Assembly (NCBI RefSeq): GCF_029813835.1
Contig: NZ_JARVKV010000053.1
Location: 1-50,018, forward strand
Origin: Streptomyces sp. DH37
GTDB lineage: Bacteria; Actinomycetota; Actinomycetes; Streptomycetales; Streptomycetaceae
Length of the DNA: 50,018 bases
Direction: 5' to 3'
A program made the position numbers and the translations under genes. This document shows, one piece after another, positions 24,057 to 32,422 of this stretch. The number at the start of each line of letters is the position of its first letter. Position 1 is the stretch's first letter. The notes under the pieces were generated by a model that did no database searches, had not been told where the DNA came from, and was given only the letters and a program-made list of their open reading frames with translations.

Positions 24057-25400
24057 ATGGCGGCGACCGCGGAGGCCGGAACCGAGGAGGCCGCACCACC
24101 CGCGTCACGGCGGGCACTGGTGGCGGGATCGGTCGGCAACTTCATCGAGTGGTACGAGTTCGGGGTCTACGGCTACTTCGCGACGATCATCGCCGCGCGG
24201 TTCTTCGCCCCCGACGGCGCGGGCGACGCCGAGGCCCTGGTGAAGACCTACGCCTCCTTCGCCCTGGCGTTCTTCTTCCGCCCGGTGGGCGCCGCCCTCT
24301 TCGGCCGGATCGGCGACCGGATCGGCCGCCGCCCCACCCTGATCCTGGTGGTCCTGCTGATGACCGCCGCCACCGCGGCCATCGGCCTGCTGCCGACGTA
24401 CGCCACGGTGGGTGCCGCCGCGCCGTGGCTGCTCACCCTCGTCCGCGTCGTCCAGGGACTGTCGGCGGGCGGGGAGTTCGGCGGCGCGGTGTCGGTGATG
24501 ACGGAGTTCGCGCCGCCCGGCCGGCGCGGGCTGTACGGGGCGTGGCAGTCCTTCACGGTGGCGCTGGGCCTGCTCGCCGGCGCCGGCCTGGCCGCGCTGC
24601 TGGCCACGGTGCTCGGCGAGGACGACCTCCAGCGGTGGGGCTGGCGGCTGCCGTTCCTGCTGGCGGTGCCGCTGGGGCTGGCGGCCCTGTGGCTGCGGCT
24701 GCGGCTGGAGGAGACGCCTTCCTTCCGGCGCTCCTCCGGGCGCGCGCACGGCGCGGGACCGGCCGCCGGGTCCGCGCCCGCCGCCGTGCCCCCGCCCTCC
24801 GCCGCCGCGACCTGGCGGGCCGTCGGGCTGGGGGTCGGACGTCTGATGGGCTGGTCCGCGGCCGGGTACACCTTCCTCGTCGTGATGCCGGCCTACCTCC
24901 AGAGCACCCTGGGCGCGTCCTTCCGGCAGGCGCTGGTGGCCACCGTCGTGGCCAACGCGGGCTTCGCCCTGGCCATCCTCCCCGCCGGGGCGCTCAGCGA
25001 CCGGATCGGACGGCGGGCGGTGATGGTCGCGGGGACGGTCGCGCTGCTCGTCCTCGCCCTCCCCCTGCTGAACCTCCTCCAGGACCCGGACGCCTCCCCG
25101 GCGGCCAAGGCGGCGGCGGTGTTCGCGGCCGGCGCGGCGGTGGGACTGCTGGCCGGGCCCGGCCCGGCGATGCTCGCGGAGATGTTCCCCACCACCGTGC
25201 GCTACACCGGGCTGGGACTGGCGTACTCGCTGTCCAACGCGGTCTTCTCCGGCTCGGCCGGGCTCATCATCACCGAGCTGATCCAACGCACCGGCGACGC
25301 CGACATCCCCGCGTACTACGTGGTGGCCGTCTGCGCGGTCGGCCTGCCGGCGCTGCTCGCGCTGCGCGGCGACGACCACCGGCGCGCGCTGCGGGACTGA
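24057..25400 (+). CDS. MHS family MFS transporter
   Basis: 447 aa with 12 predicted membrane helices. Metabolite:H+ symporter signature GSVGNFIEWYEFGVYGYFA near the N-terminus, the first-loop motif GRIGDRIGRRP, LVRVVQGLSAGGEFGGAVSVMTEFAPPGRRG and the repeat loop DRIGRR in the second half. Relatives carry proline/betaine, alpha-ketoglutarate, citrate or shikimate. AnmK starts 51 bp downstream on the same strand, so an anhydromuropeptide-sugar substrate is conceivable but untested. Confidence 0.9.
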   Translation: MAATAEAGTEEAAPPASRRALVAGSVGNFIEWYEFGVYGYFATIIAARFFAPDGAGDAEALVKTYASFALAFFFRPVGAALFGRIGDRIGRRPTLILVVLLMTAATAAIGLLPTYATVGAAAPWLLTLVRVVQGLSAGGEFGGAVSVMTEFAPPGRRGLYGAWQSFTVALGLLAGAGLAALLATVLGEDDLQRWGWRLPFLLAVPLGLAALWLRLRLEETPSFRRSSGRAHGAGPAAGSAPAAVPPPSAAATWRAVGLGVGRLMGWSAAGYTFLVVMPAYLQSTLGASFRQALVATVVANAGFALAILPAGALSDRIGRRAVMVAGTVALLVLALPLLNLLQDPDASPAAKAAAVFAAGAAVGLLAGPGPAMLAEMFPTTVRYTGLGLAYSLSNAVFSGSAGLIITELIQRTGDADIPAYYVVAVCAVGLPALLALRGDDHRRALRD

Positions 25401-25451
25401 CGGACCACCGGTACGCGCACGACCGGCACGACCAGCACGGAGGGTACGGGC

Positions 25452-26645
25452 ATGAGGGTGATCGGGCTGATGTCGGGGACGTCCTGCGACGCGATCGACG
25501 CGGCGGCCGCCGACCTGGAGATCGAGGGCGACACCGTCGTCCTGACCCCGCTCGGCGCGCTCGAGCACGCCTTCCCCGGCGGGCTGCGCCGCGACCTGCT
25601 CGCGGCGCTCCCGCCGTCGCCCACCACCATGGCCGCGGTCTGCCGGCTCGACACCCTCCTCGGGCAGGCCCTCGCGGCGGCGGCCGACCGCGCCGACCGC
25701 GAACTGTGCCGGGGGCGGGCCGAGCTGGTCGTCTCGCACGGGCAGACCGTCTACCACTGGACCGAGGACGGCCGGGTCCGCGGCACCCTCCAGCTCGGGC
25801 AGCCCGCCTGGATCGCCGAGCGCACCGGCCGCACCGTCGTCTCCGACCTGCGCCCGCGCGACGTCGCCGCCGGGGGCCAGGGCGCGCCGCTGGTGAGCGC
25901 CCTGGACGTGATGTGGCTGCGCGGCCGGCCGGGGACACCCGTCGCCCTCAACCTGGGCGGCATCGCCAACATCACGGTGGCGGACGGCGGACGCGGCCCG
26001 CTGGCGTACGACACCGGACCCGCCAACGTCCTGCTCGACGAGGCGGTGCGGGAGCTGACCGGGGGCCGGGCCGACCACGACGCGGACGGGGCGCTGGCCG
26101 CCGCGGGCACCGTCTGCCGGCCGCTGCTGGAGAGGCTGCTGGCCGAGCCGTACTACGCCCGGCCCGCGCCCAGGACCACGGGCCGGGAGCTGTTCAACGC
26201 CGCCTACCTGCGGACCGCGCTGAGCGGTTTCGGGCACCTGCCCCCCGAGGACGTCCTGGCCACCCTCACCGAGCTGACGGCCCGTACGGTCGCCGACGCC
26301 GTACGGGCCGCCGGGGGCACCGAGGTGATCGCCTCGGGCGGCGGCACCCGCAACCCGGTCCTGCTGGCCCGGCTCGCACGGGCCCTGGGCGGCGTCCCGG
26401 TCCGCGTCTCCGACGAGCTCGGCCTGCCCTCCGGGGCCAAGGAGGCGTACGCCTTCGCGCTGCTGGGCTTCCTGACCGCCCGGGGCGTGCCCGGCACGGT
26501 CCCGGCCTGCACCGGCGCGCGCCACGCCCGTGTGCTGGGGTCGATCACACCGGGCCGGCGCGGGCCGCTCCCACCGCCGGCCGGGGGCGGGGCGGGGCCC
26601 GTCCGGCTCCGCGTGTCCCGGACCGGACCGCCGCGGGACTCCTGA
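25452..26645 (+). CDS. anmK: anhydro-N-acetylmuramic acid kinase
   Basis: 397 aa. Phosphorylates and opens 1,6-anhydro-MurNAc to MurNAc-6-phosphate in peptidoglycan recycling. ASKHA-type motifs: GLMSGTSCDAIDAAAADLE at the N-terminus, SHGQTVYHW, SDLRPRDVAAGGQGAPLV, LNLGGIANITV, DTGPANVLLDE, ASGGGTRNPVLLARL and GAKEAYAFALLG. The partner etherase MurQ is not in the window. It is probably cotranscribed with the MHS transporter. The C-terminal 30 residues are Gly/Pro/Arg-rich beyond the fold. Confidence 0.95.
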   Translation: MRVIGLMSGTSCDAIDAAAADLEIEGDTVVLTPLGALEHAFPGGLRRDLLAALPPSPTTMAAVCRLDTLLGQALAAAADRADRELCRGRAELVVSHGQTVYHWTEDGRVRGTLQLGQPAWIAERTGRTVVSDLRPRDVAAGGQGAPLVSALDVMWLRGRPGTPVALNLGGIANITVADGGRGPLAYDTGPANVLLDEAVRELTGGRADHDADGALAAAGTVCRPLLERLLAEPYYARPAPRTTGRELFNAAYLRTALSGFGHLPPEDVLATLTELTARTVADAVRAAGGTEVIASGGGTRNPVLLARLARALGGVPVRVSDELGLPSGAKEAYAFALLGFLTARGVPGTVPACTGARHARVLGSITPGRRGPLPPPAGGGAGPVRLRVSRTGPPRDS

Positions 26646-26647
26646 CC

Positions 26648-26668
26648 GCGCGTCCGGAACGGACGCGC
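26648..26668 (+). terminator. hairpin terminator after anmK
   Basis: GCGCGTCCG and CGGACGCGC form a perfect 9-bp stem with a GAA loop, 3 bp past the stop. Confidence 0.65.
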
Positions 26669-26713
26669 CCTCCGGCGGCGCGCCCACTGCCGGCGCGGTG
26701 CCCGCCGCGGCCC

Positions 26714-27367
26714 TCACCGCGCGGCGGCCGAGGACCGCAGGGTGGCGATCACCTCGTCGTCGCCCACCTGGTGGAAGTCCTCGTACCACTGCCCGACCCC
26801 CTGGAAGGACGGCGGCGTCTCCAGGCACACCAGGCGGTCGGCCACCGTCTCCAGCGCCGCGGCGGCCTGCACGGAGGAGACCGGTACGGCCAGGACCAGC
26901 AGGCCCGGCTCCAGGACGCGGGCGGCGTGCAGCGCGGCGCGCGCGGTGACGCCGGTGGCCAGCCCGTCGTCGACGACGACCACCGTGCGTCCCCGCAGCT
27001 CCGGGGCGGGACGGCCGCCGCGGTACAGGTCCTCGCGGCGGCGCAGCTCCGCCCGCTCCCGCTCGACCCGCGGGGCCATCTCCGCGGCCGTCAGGCCGAG
27101 CATGTCCAGCGACCGCTCGTCGAACAGCGGCGGGCCCTCGCCCGCGATGGCGCCGACCCCGAACTCCGGATTGAACGGCGCGCCGATCTTGCGGGCGACC
27201 AGTACGTCCAGCGGCGCGTGCAGCGCGCGGGCGATCTCGTCGCCCACGGGGACGCCGCCCCGGGGAAGCGCCAGGACCAGCGGGTCCCTCATCCCTCCGG
27301 CGAGCTGGAGTTCCCGCAGCGGACCGGCGAGCATCCGGCCCGCCTCCCTGCGGTCGTGGAAGCGCAT
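26714..27367 (-). CDS. phosphoribosyltransferase family protein
   Basis: 217 aa. PRPP-binding motif TVVVVDDGLATGVTA near residue 123, with LVLALPRGGVPVGDEIA and ARKIGAPFNPEFGVGAIAG upstream, as in the DUF-type PRTases widespread in actinobacteria. The start MRFHDRREAGRMLA is typical. The nucleobase or other acceptor is unknown. It lies downstream of the hydrolase gene on the same strand. The two families occur fused in mycobacteria (Rv0571c type), which supports a functional link. Confidence 0.88.
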   Translation of the reverse strand: MRFHDRREAGRMLAGPLRELQLAGGMRDPLVLALPRGGVPVGDEIARALHAPLDVLVARKIGAPFNPEFGVGAIAGEGPPLFDERSLDMLGLTAAEMAPRVERERAELRRREDLYRGGRPAPELRGRTVVVVDDGLATGVTARAALHAARVLEPGLLVLAVPVSSVQAAAALETVADRLVCLETPPSFQGVGQWYEDFHQVGDDEVIATLRSSAAAR

Positions 27368-27440
27368 GATCTCTCTCCCTTCGCTTCCTCCCGGCCCCGC
27401 CCCGGCGGAGGCCGCCGCGGCGGAGGGGCGGCGGGACCGG

Positions 27441-28103
27441 TCACCGGTGCGCCGCCTCCCGGGACATGCGGACGAACCAGTCGCGGGCCGCGGCGGCGGC
27501 CTGGTCGAGGGTGCCCGGCTCCTCGAACAGGTGGGTGGCGCCGGGCACCACGTGCACCGTGCACGGCGCGGACAGCCGCGCGGCCGCCTGCTCGTTCAGC
27601 CGCAGCACCTCGTGGTCCTCGCCGCCGACGATCAGCAGGACGGGCGCGCCGACCCTGTCCAGGGCGCCGCCCGCGAGGTCCGGCCTGCCGCCCCGGGAGA
27701 CCACGGCCCGCACCCGGCCGGGCTGCTCGGCCGCGGCCACCAGGGCCGCGGCGGCCCCCGTACTGGCTCCGAACAGGCCGGTCGGCAGCCCGGCGGTGGC
27801 CGGGTGGCCGCCGAGCCAGTCGACGGCCGCCACCAGGCGCCGCGCGAGGAGGGGGATGTCGAAGCGGTACTCGGCGGTGACCGTGTCCGTCCGCTCCTCG
27901 TCATCGGTGAGCAGGTCGAACAGCAGCGTGCCCAGACCGGCGTCCTGCAGGACCCCGGCCACCGCGCGGTTGCGCGGGCTGTGCCGGGAGCTGCCGCTGC
28001 CGTGGGCGAAGGCCACGACGCCGCGGGCCCCGCCGGGCACGGTGAGGTCCCCGGTCAGGACGGCTCCTCCGTCGGTCGGGATCCCGGCTGTCTCGGGGAG
28101 CAT
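27441..28103 (-). CDS. dienelactone-hydrolase-like alpha/beta hydrolase
   Basis: 220 aa. FAHGSGSSRHSPRN near the oxyanion region, nucleophile elbow LFGASTGAAAAL, acid in VGGEDHEV and catalytic His in PGATHLFEE. The substrate is unknown. It is transcribed first, with the phosphoribosyltransferase 73 bp downstream; fusion of these two domains in other actinobacteria argues for a shared pathway. Confidence 0.87.
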   Translation of the reverse strand: MLPETAGIPTDGGAVLTGDLTVPGGARGVVAFAHGSGSSRHSPRNRAVAGVLQDAGLGTLLFDLLTDDEERTDTVTAEYRFDIPLLARRLVAAVDWLGGHPATAGLPTGLFGASTGAAAALVAAAEQPGRVRAVVSRGGRPDLAGGALDRVGAPVLLIVGGEDHEVLRLNEQAAARLSAPCTVHVVPGATHLFEEPGTLDQAAAAARDWFVRMSREAAHR

Positions 28104-28238
28104 CGGCCACCTCCCGCGCTGTGGACGTCCGTGCGCCGCCGGGGTACCCGCCGGCCGCGGCGGTATGCGCCGCGGCGCGGGAGCCGCCCGAGGAGCCGGG
28201 GACCGGGGACCGGGGCGCGTACGCCCGGGGCCTGCGGT

Positions 28239-29558
28239 CTACCGGGCCGCCCCGCCCGCGGGGGCGGCCTCCTCCTCCCGGGCTTCGGGGACCTCGGGAG
28301 TCCCGGTGGCCTCAGGTGTCTCGGGGCCGAACAGGGAGACCCTGCCGAACGTGCCGTCGTAGCCCGGCTCGCGCCGCACCCGGTGGGCGCGCAGCCGCTC
28401 GATCGCCTCGGCCGTCTCCGCCTCGCCCGCCTCGCGCACCTCCCGCACCGGAACCTCCAGCAGCAGCGGCAGTTCCGGGCCCAGCGCGGCGGTCAGGCCC
28501 TCCAGGGCGCGCTCCACGGTCTTGGTCTTCGGCCCGACGCCCAGGATCTCGCCCGCGATCTCCGGCAGCGGGACGATCTTCAGCGCCTCGCCGGCCGTGG
28601 ACGGCCGCCCGGAGGGACGGTCGGCCAGCTCGTCGACCCGGTGGAGCACGCCGACGGTCAGCTTCCTGCCGCACACCGGGCACCTGCCGCCGCGCTCCCG
28701 GGTCCCGGCCGGCTCCAGCCGCACGCCGCAGGCACGGTGCCCGTCCAGGTGGTACTTCCCCGCCTCCGGGTACAGGTCCACGGTGCCGGCGTACCCCTCG
28801 CCGGTCTCCAGGGCCCGGCGGATCGCGAAGTAGTCCACCTCCGTGTCGAGCACGGTGGCGTTGCGGCCCAGGATGGGCGGCGAGTGCGCGTCGGAGTGGC
28901 TGACCAGCCGGAAGCGGTCCAGGGACGACACCCGCCAGTTCATCTCCGGGTCCGAGGACAGGCCCGTCTCCAGCGCGAAGACGTGCCCGGCCAGGTCGCC
29001 GTAGCACTCGTCCACGCCGTCGAAGCCGGACTTCGAGCCGAGGACGCCGAACCAGGGCGTCCAGGCGTGCGCCGGGACCAGGTAGGAGCCCTCGCCGGAG
29101 GCCAGGACGGCCTCCAGCAGGTCGCGGGCGTCCATCGCCAGGGCGGGCCGCCCGTCCGAGGCGAGGTCGCCGTACGGGGAGAGGGCGCGCGTGAGGCGCT
29201 CGGCCGCGTCGAGGTCGGGCGCGTAGCACAGGTGGTGGATCCTGCGGCCCCGGCCGCCGCGCGAGTAGTTCGTGGCGACCTCCACCTGGAGCAGGAAGCG
29301 CAGGGGGCCGCGGCAGGCGGGCGGCAGGGTCTCCAGCACCTCGCGGTCGAGGTCGTCCCGCAGCCGGAACAGGCCCGGTTCCGCGGGCACCAGCGACTCG
29401 CGCAGGGTGCGCGACCACACGGGGTGGGTGAAGTCGCCGGTGCCCAGCACGGTGATCCCCTTGCGCCGCGCCCACCAGGCCAGGTGCGGCAGGTCGCTGT
29501 TGCGGCTGCACGCCCTGCTGTACCGGGAGTGCACGTGCAGGTCGGCGTAGTAGCGCAT
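28239..29558 (-). CDS. endonuclease Q-like PHP-domain protein
   Basis: 439 aa. N-terminal PHP motif YADLHVHSRYSRACSR, further metal ligands in GTGDFTHP, VPAHAWTPWFG and SHSDAHSPP, and a Cys cluster near residue 290-320 (ACGVRLEP, CPVCGRKLTVGVLHRVDELADRP). This matches EndoQ, which nicks DNA 5' of deaminated bases, and its bacterial UvrD-associated relatives. The C-terminal 100 residues are helical. ATG 29558 begins at the conserved MRYYADLHVHS; an ATG 33 bp upstream is possible. The C-terminal tail is Ala/Glu-rich. Confidence 0.85.
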   Translation of the reverse strand: MRYYADLHVHSRYSRACSRNSDLPHLAWWARRKGITVLGTGDFTHPVWSRTLRESLVPAEPGLFRLRDDLDREVLETLPPACRGPLRFLLQVEVATNYSRGGRGRRIHHLCYAPDLDAAERLTRALSPYGDLASDGRPALAMDARDLLEAVLASGEGSYLVPAHAWTPWFGVLGSKSGFDGVDECYGDLAGHVFALETGLSSDPEMNWRVSSLDRFRLVSHSDAHSPPILGRNATVLDTEVDYFAIRRALETGEGYAGTVDLYPEAGKYHLDGHRACGVRLEPAGTRERGGRCPVCGRKLTVGVLHRVDELADRPSGRPSTAGEALKIVPLPEIAGEILGVGPKTKTVERALEGLTAALGPELPLLLEVPVREVREAGEAETAEAIERLRAHRVRREPGYDGTFGRVSLFGPETPEATGTPEVPEAREEEAAPAGGAAR

Positions 29559-29637
29559 GTACCCACGCGTGCCCCGGAAGCGCGGGGGCATGGGCGGGCG
29601 CGGGACGGCCGCCGCTCCGCGCCCCCTTTGGGGCCGG

Positions 29638-29646
29638 TGCTAGGTT
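29638..29646 (+). promoter_or_regulatory. extended -10 promoter of the riboswitch transcript
   Basis: TGC followed by TAGGTT is an extended -10 box with no clear -35 hexamer. The expected start near 29653 lies about 15 nt before the aptamer, as needed for riboswitch control. Confidence 0.5.
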
Positions 29647-29667
29647 GGCCGTGGCGCGCCCCGCGCC

Positions 29668-29742
29668 CCGGACGAGCGCGTCGTACCCGGCACGACAAGA
29701 CGGCGCAGGTCATACGCAGTCACGCACCATCACCTGCGGAGG
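29668..29742 (+). promoter_or_regulatory. guanidine-III (ykkC-III) riboswitch with expression platform
   Basis: The aptamer core at 29668-29706 reads CCGGACGAG, then GTACCCGG, then GACAAGACGGCGC, the order and near-exact sequence I recall for the guanidine-III pseudoknot of actinobacteria. Immediately after, GCAGGT (29705-29710) can pair with ACCTGC (29732-29737), which abuts the GGAGG ribosome-binding site (29738-29742). The hairpin's left arm shares GC with the aptamer 3' end, so ligand binding should free the ribosome site. The downstream gene is a SugE/Gdx exporter, the expected guanidinium exporter. The comparison is from memory, not alignment. Confidence 0.85.
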
Positions 29743-29749
29743 TCACGTC

Positions 29750-30064
29750 ATGGCGTGGGTCGTCCTGGTCGTCTCGGGGATCCTGGAGGCGGTGTGGGCC
29801 GCGGCGCTCTCCGCGTCGCAGGGCCTCACCCGTCTCAGGCCCAGTGTGCTGTTCGTCGTCGCGCTCGCCCTCAGCATGGGCGGCCTCGCCTACGCGCTGC
29901 GCGGCATCCCCATCGGCACCGGGTACGCGGTGTGGGTGGGCATCGGGGCCGTGGGCACGGCCGTGTACGGCATGGTCGCGCTCGGTGATCCCGTCTCCAC
30001 CGGGCGCGTGCTCTGCCTGGTGCTGATCGTCGCCGGCGTCGTGGGCCTGAAGGTCCTGGAGTGA
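29750..30064 (+). CDS. SugE/Gdx-type small multidrug resistance (guanidinium) exporter
   Basis: 104 aa, four membrane helices. N-terminal MAWVVLVVSGILEAVWAAALSAS contains the essential membrane Glu near 13, in the Gdx-type pattern (SG-LEAVWA) rather than the EmrE one. Then GGLAYALRGIPIGTGYAVWVGIGAVGTAVYG. The dual-topology dimer exchanges guanidinium for protons. Control by the guanidine-III riboswitch directly upstream fixes the function more firmly than the protein alone. Confidence 0.92.
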   Translation: MAWVVLVVSGILEAVWAAALSASQGLTRLRPSVLFVVALALSMGGLAYALRGIPIGTGYAVWVGIGAVGTAVYGMVALGDPVSTGRVLCLVLIVAGVVGLKVLE

Positions 30065-30072
30065 GCGCGGGC

Positions 30073-30108
30073 CCGCCGCCCGGCCGGGAGCTACCGGCCG
30101 GGCGGCGG
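30073..30108. terminator. perfect 15-bp hairpin terminator
   Basis: CCGCCGCCCGGCCGG (30073-30087) and its exact complement (30094-30108) with loop GAGCTA, 8 bp after the exporter stop and between convergent genes. Confidence 0.75.
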
Positions 30109-30128
30109 CGCGGTGCGCGGGGGCCGTC

Positions 30129-30308
30129 CTAACGGGAGGCGCCGCCCTCGCCGGGGGCGCCCTCGTCCCGCTCGGTCCGCTCGGTCGTGGCCGGGTCGAC
30201 CCGTCCCTTCGCGGTCTCCCCGGACAGGTGGCGGACGTGCTCCTTGGCGACCTGCTTGAGCCGCTCGTCCCTCTTGCGCTGCTCTTCCTTGCGGTGGCGC
30301 TTGAACAT
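30129..30308 (-). CDS. small charged hypothetical protein
   Basis: 59 aa starting MFKRHRKEEQRKRDERLKQ, highly charged, probably one long helix followed by an acidic disordered tail. AGGGAG lies upstream of ATG 30308. No domain recognised. Gene-like base composition and the terminator at its 3' side give moderate support. Confidence 0.5.
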   Translation of the reverse strand: MFKRHRKEEQRKRDERLKQVAKEHVRHLSGETAKGRVDPATTERTERDEGAPGEGGASR

Positions 30309-30488
30309 GGTGCCTCGCTCCCTGCCTCGTACGGGCCGTCCGCCGCCCGTCCGCGGCCCGGTGGCCGCCGTGGGCGAAAAGCCCGGTATGCGCATTTCGC
30401 GCTACGCGGTTCCCCCGCTTCCGGTGTCCATGCCTCCCTGGTGGGGAGCGGAGGAATAGGGGTGGTCGCCCGGACGTTCGACAAAGTG

Positions 30489-30502
30489 ATTGAATAATCA
30501 AC
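30489..30502. promoter_or_regulatory. MarR-like dyad before the monooxygenase gene
   Basis: TTGA-ATAA-TCAA, in an AT-rich island 11 bp before the start. Read on the minus strand (GTTGATTATTCAAT) it matches 12 of 14 positions of the palindrome at 47222-47235. Confidence 0.4.
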
Positions 30503-30512
30503 TATTGGGGAT

Positions 30513-31631
30513 GTGAGCGCAGTGCAGTTCGGAATCTTCACCGTGGGTGACGTCACCGCGGACCCGACCACGGGCCGGACGCCCACCGAGCACGAGCGCA
30601 TCAAGGCGATGGTCGCCATCGCGCTGAAGGCCGAGGAGGTGGGGCTGGACGTCTTCGCCACCGGAGAGCACCACAACCCGCCCTTCGTGCCGTCCTCGCC
30701 GACGACGATGCTGGGCTGGATCGCCGCGCGCACCGAGCGGCTGATCCTGTCCACCGCCACCACGCTGATCACCACCAACGACCCGGTGAAGATCGCGGAG
30801 GACTTCGCGATGCTCCAGCACCTGGCCGACGGCCGGGTGGACGTGATGCTGGGCCGCGGCAACACCGGGCCGGTCTACCCCTGGTTCGGGCAGGACATCC
30901 GCCAGGGCATTCCGCTGGCCATCGAGAACTACGCGCTGCTGCACAAGCTGTGGCGCCAGGACGTGGTGGACTGGCAGGGCCGCTTCCGCACCCCGCTGCA
31001 GGGCTTCACCTCCACCCCGCGCCCGCTCGACGGCGTCCCGCCGTTCGTCTGGCACGGCTCCATCCGCTCCCCGGAGATCGCCGAGCAGGCCGCCTACTAC
31101 GGCGACGGCTTCTTCCACAACAACATCTTCTGGAACAAGGAGCACACCCAGCGCATGGTCTCCCTCTACCGGGAGCGCTACGCCCACTACGGCCACGGCA
31201 CCGCCGAGCAGGCGATCGTCGGCCTGGGCGGCCAGGTGTTCATGCGCCGCAACTCCCAGGACGCCGTGCGCGAGTTCCGCCCCTACTTCGACAACGCGCC
31301 CGTCTACGGCCACGGGCCGTCCCTGGAGGAGTTCACCGAGCAGACCCCGCTCACCGTCGGCTCCCCCCAGCAGGTCATCGACAAGACCCTCGCCTTCCGC
31401 GACTACGCCGGCGACTACCAGCGCCAGCTCTTCCTGATGGACCACGCCGGGCTGCCGCTGAAGACCGTGCTGGAGCAGATCGACATCCTCGGCGAGGAGG
31501 TCGTGCCCGTGCTGCGCAAGGAGTTCGCCGCCCGGCGCCCCGCCCGGGTCCCCGACGCCCCCACCCACGCCTCCCTGGTCGCCCGCCGCGACGCCGAGGC
31601 CGCCGAGCGGGCCTCCGGCGCCACGGCCTGA
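30513..31631 (+). CDS. LLM class flavin-dependent monooxygenase (CE1758 family)
   Basis: 372 aa luciferase-like TIM barrel: VQFGIFTVGDV, AEEVGLDVFATGEHHNPPF, STATTLITTNDPVKIAEDFAMLQHLADGRVDVMLGRGNTGPVYPWFG, and PPFVWHGSIRSPE. It uses reduced FMN and oxygen on an unknown substrate. GTG 30513. The FMN reductase that follows 53 bp later is the standard partner (CE1759 family), supplying FMNH2; the two form a known conserved duo. Confidence 0.92.
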   Translation: MSAVQFGIFTVGDVTADPTTGRTPTEHERIKAMVAIALKAEEVGLDVFATGEHHNPPFVPSSPTTMLGWIAARTERLILSTATTLITTNDPVKIAEDFAMLQHLADGRVDVMLGRGNTGPVYPWFGQDIRQGIPLAIENYALLHKLWRQDVVDWQGRFRTPLQGFTSTPRPLDGVPPFVWHGSIRSPEIAEQAAYYGDGFFHNNIFWNKEHTQRMVSLYRERYAHYGHGTAEQAIVGLGGQVFMRRNSQDAVREFRPYFDNAPVYGHGPSLEEFTEQTPLTVGSPQQVIDKTLAFRDYAGDYQRQLFLMDHAGLPLKTVLEQIDILGEEVVPVLRKEFAARRPARVPDAPTHASLVARRDAEAAERASGATA

Positions 31632-31684
31632 CCCCGTCCCCGACCAGCCCGCCCGTCCACCCGCACCATCCGCAGGAGCAGCAC

Positions 31685-32359
31685 ATGAAGCCCATCCGGA
31701 TCACGGCCGTCTCGGCCGGCCTGAGCGTCCCCTCCTCCACCCGCCTGCTCGCCGACCGCCTCGCCGAGGCGACCAGGCGGCGCCTGGCGGACGGCGAACG
31801 CCCGGTCGAGGTGCGGGTGGTCGAACTGCGAGGCCTGGCCACCGACATCGCCCACAACCTGGTCACCGGCTTTCCCGGACCCGCCCTGAGCGAGGCGGTC
31901 GAGGCCGTGACCGGGGCGGACGGCCTGATCGCGGTCACCCCGATCTTCACCGCCTCCTACAGCGGTCTGTTCAAGTCCTTCTTCGACGTCATCGACGACA
32001 CCGCGCTGCGCGGCAAGCCGGTCCTCATGGCCGCGACCGGCGGCACACCGCGGCACTCCCTGGCCATCGAGCACGCCGTGCGCCCGATGTTCGCCTACCT
32101 GCGGGCGGTCACCGTGCCCACCGCCGTCTACGCCGCCTCCGAGGACTGGGGCGGCGGGGACGAGCGGGCCGGCGAGCTGTCCGCCCGGATCGAGCGGGCG
32201 GGGGAGGAGCTGGCGGAGCTGGTCGGCGCCCGGCCGCGGCCCGCCGACGGGTCCGACGGGGCCGACGAGTCCGACGGGTCCGGCGCGACAGGGCGGGCCA
32301 CCGGGCAGGAGGCCGTCACCCCCTTCGCCCAGCAGCTGGCGGCCCTCGGACTCGACTGA
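31685..32359 (+). CDS. NADPH-dependent FMN reductase (CE1759 family)
   Basis: 224 aa flavodoxin-like fold: IRITAVSAGLSVPSSTRLLADRL phosphate loop, VTGADGLIAVTPIFTASYSGLFKSFFDVID, GKPVLMAATGGTPRHS. It reduces FMN for the adjacent luciferase-like monooxygenase. AGGAG precedes ATG 31685. A 25-residue Asp/Ser/Gly-rich linker near 185-210 separates the fold from a conserved-looking C-terminal TPFAQQLAALGLD. Confidence 0.9.
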   Translation: MKPIRITAVSAGLSVPSSTRLLADRLAEATRRRLADGERPVEVRVVELRGLATDIAHNLVTGFPGPALSEAVEAVTGADGLIAVTPIFTASYSGLFKSFFDVIDDTALRGKPVLMAATGGTPRHSLAIEHAVRPMFAYLRAVTVPTAVYAASEDWGGGDERAGELSARIERAGEELAELVGARPRPADGSDGADESDGSGATGRATGQEAVTPFAQQLAALGLD

Positions 32360-32422
32360 CCCGCCGACCGACCCGCCCCGCCGGAGCGGCTCGGGGCCGA
32401 TACCGGGCCGATACTGGATCTC

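Noticed and set aside
24105..26828. 907-codon minus-strand frame over the MHS transporter and anmK
   Set aside because: Low-complexity, no motifs; the plus-strand genes are unmistakable.
29641..29749. Guanidine-I (ykkC) riboswitch reading
   Set aside because: The region is too short and lacks the long helices of class I; the compact CCGGACGAG ... GACGGCGC core fits class III.
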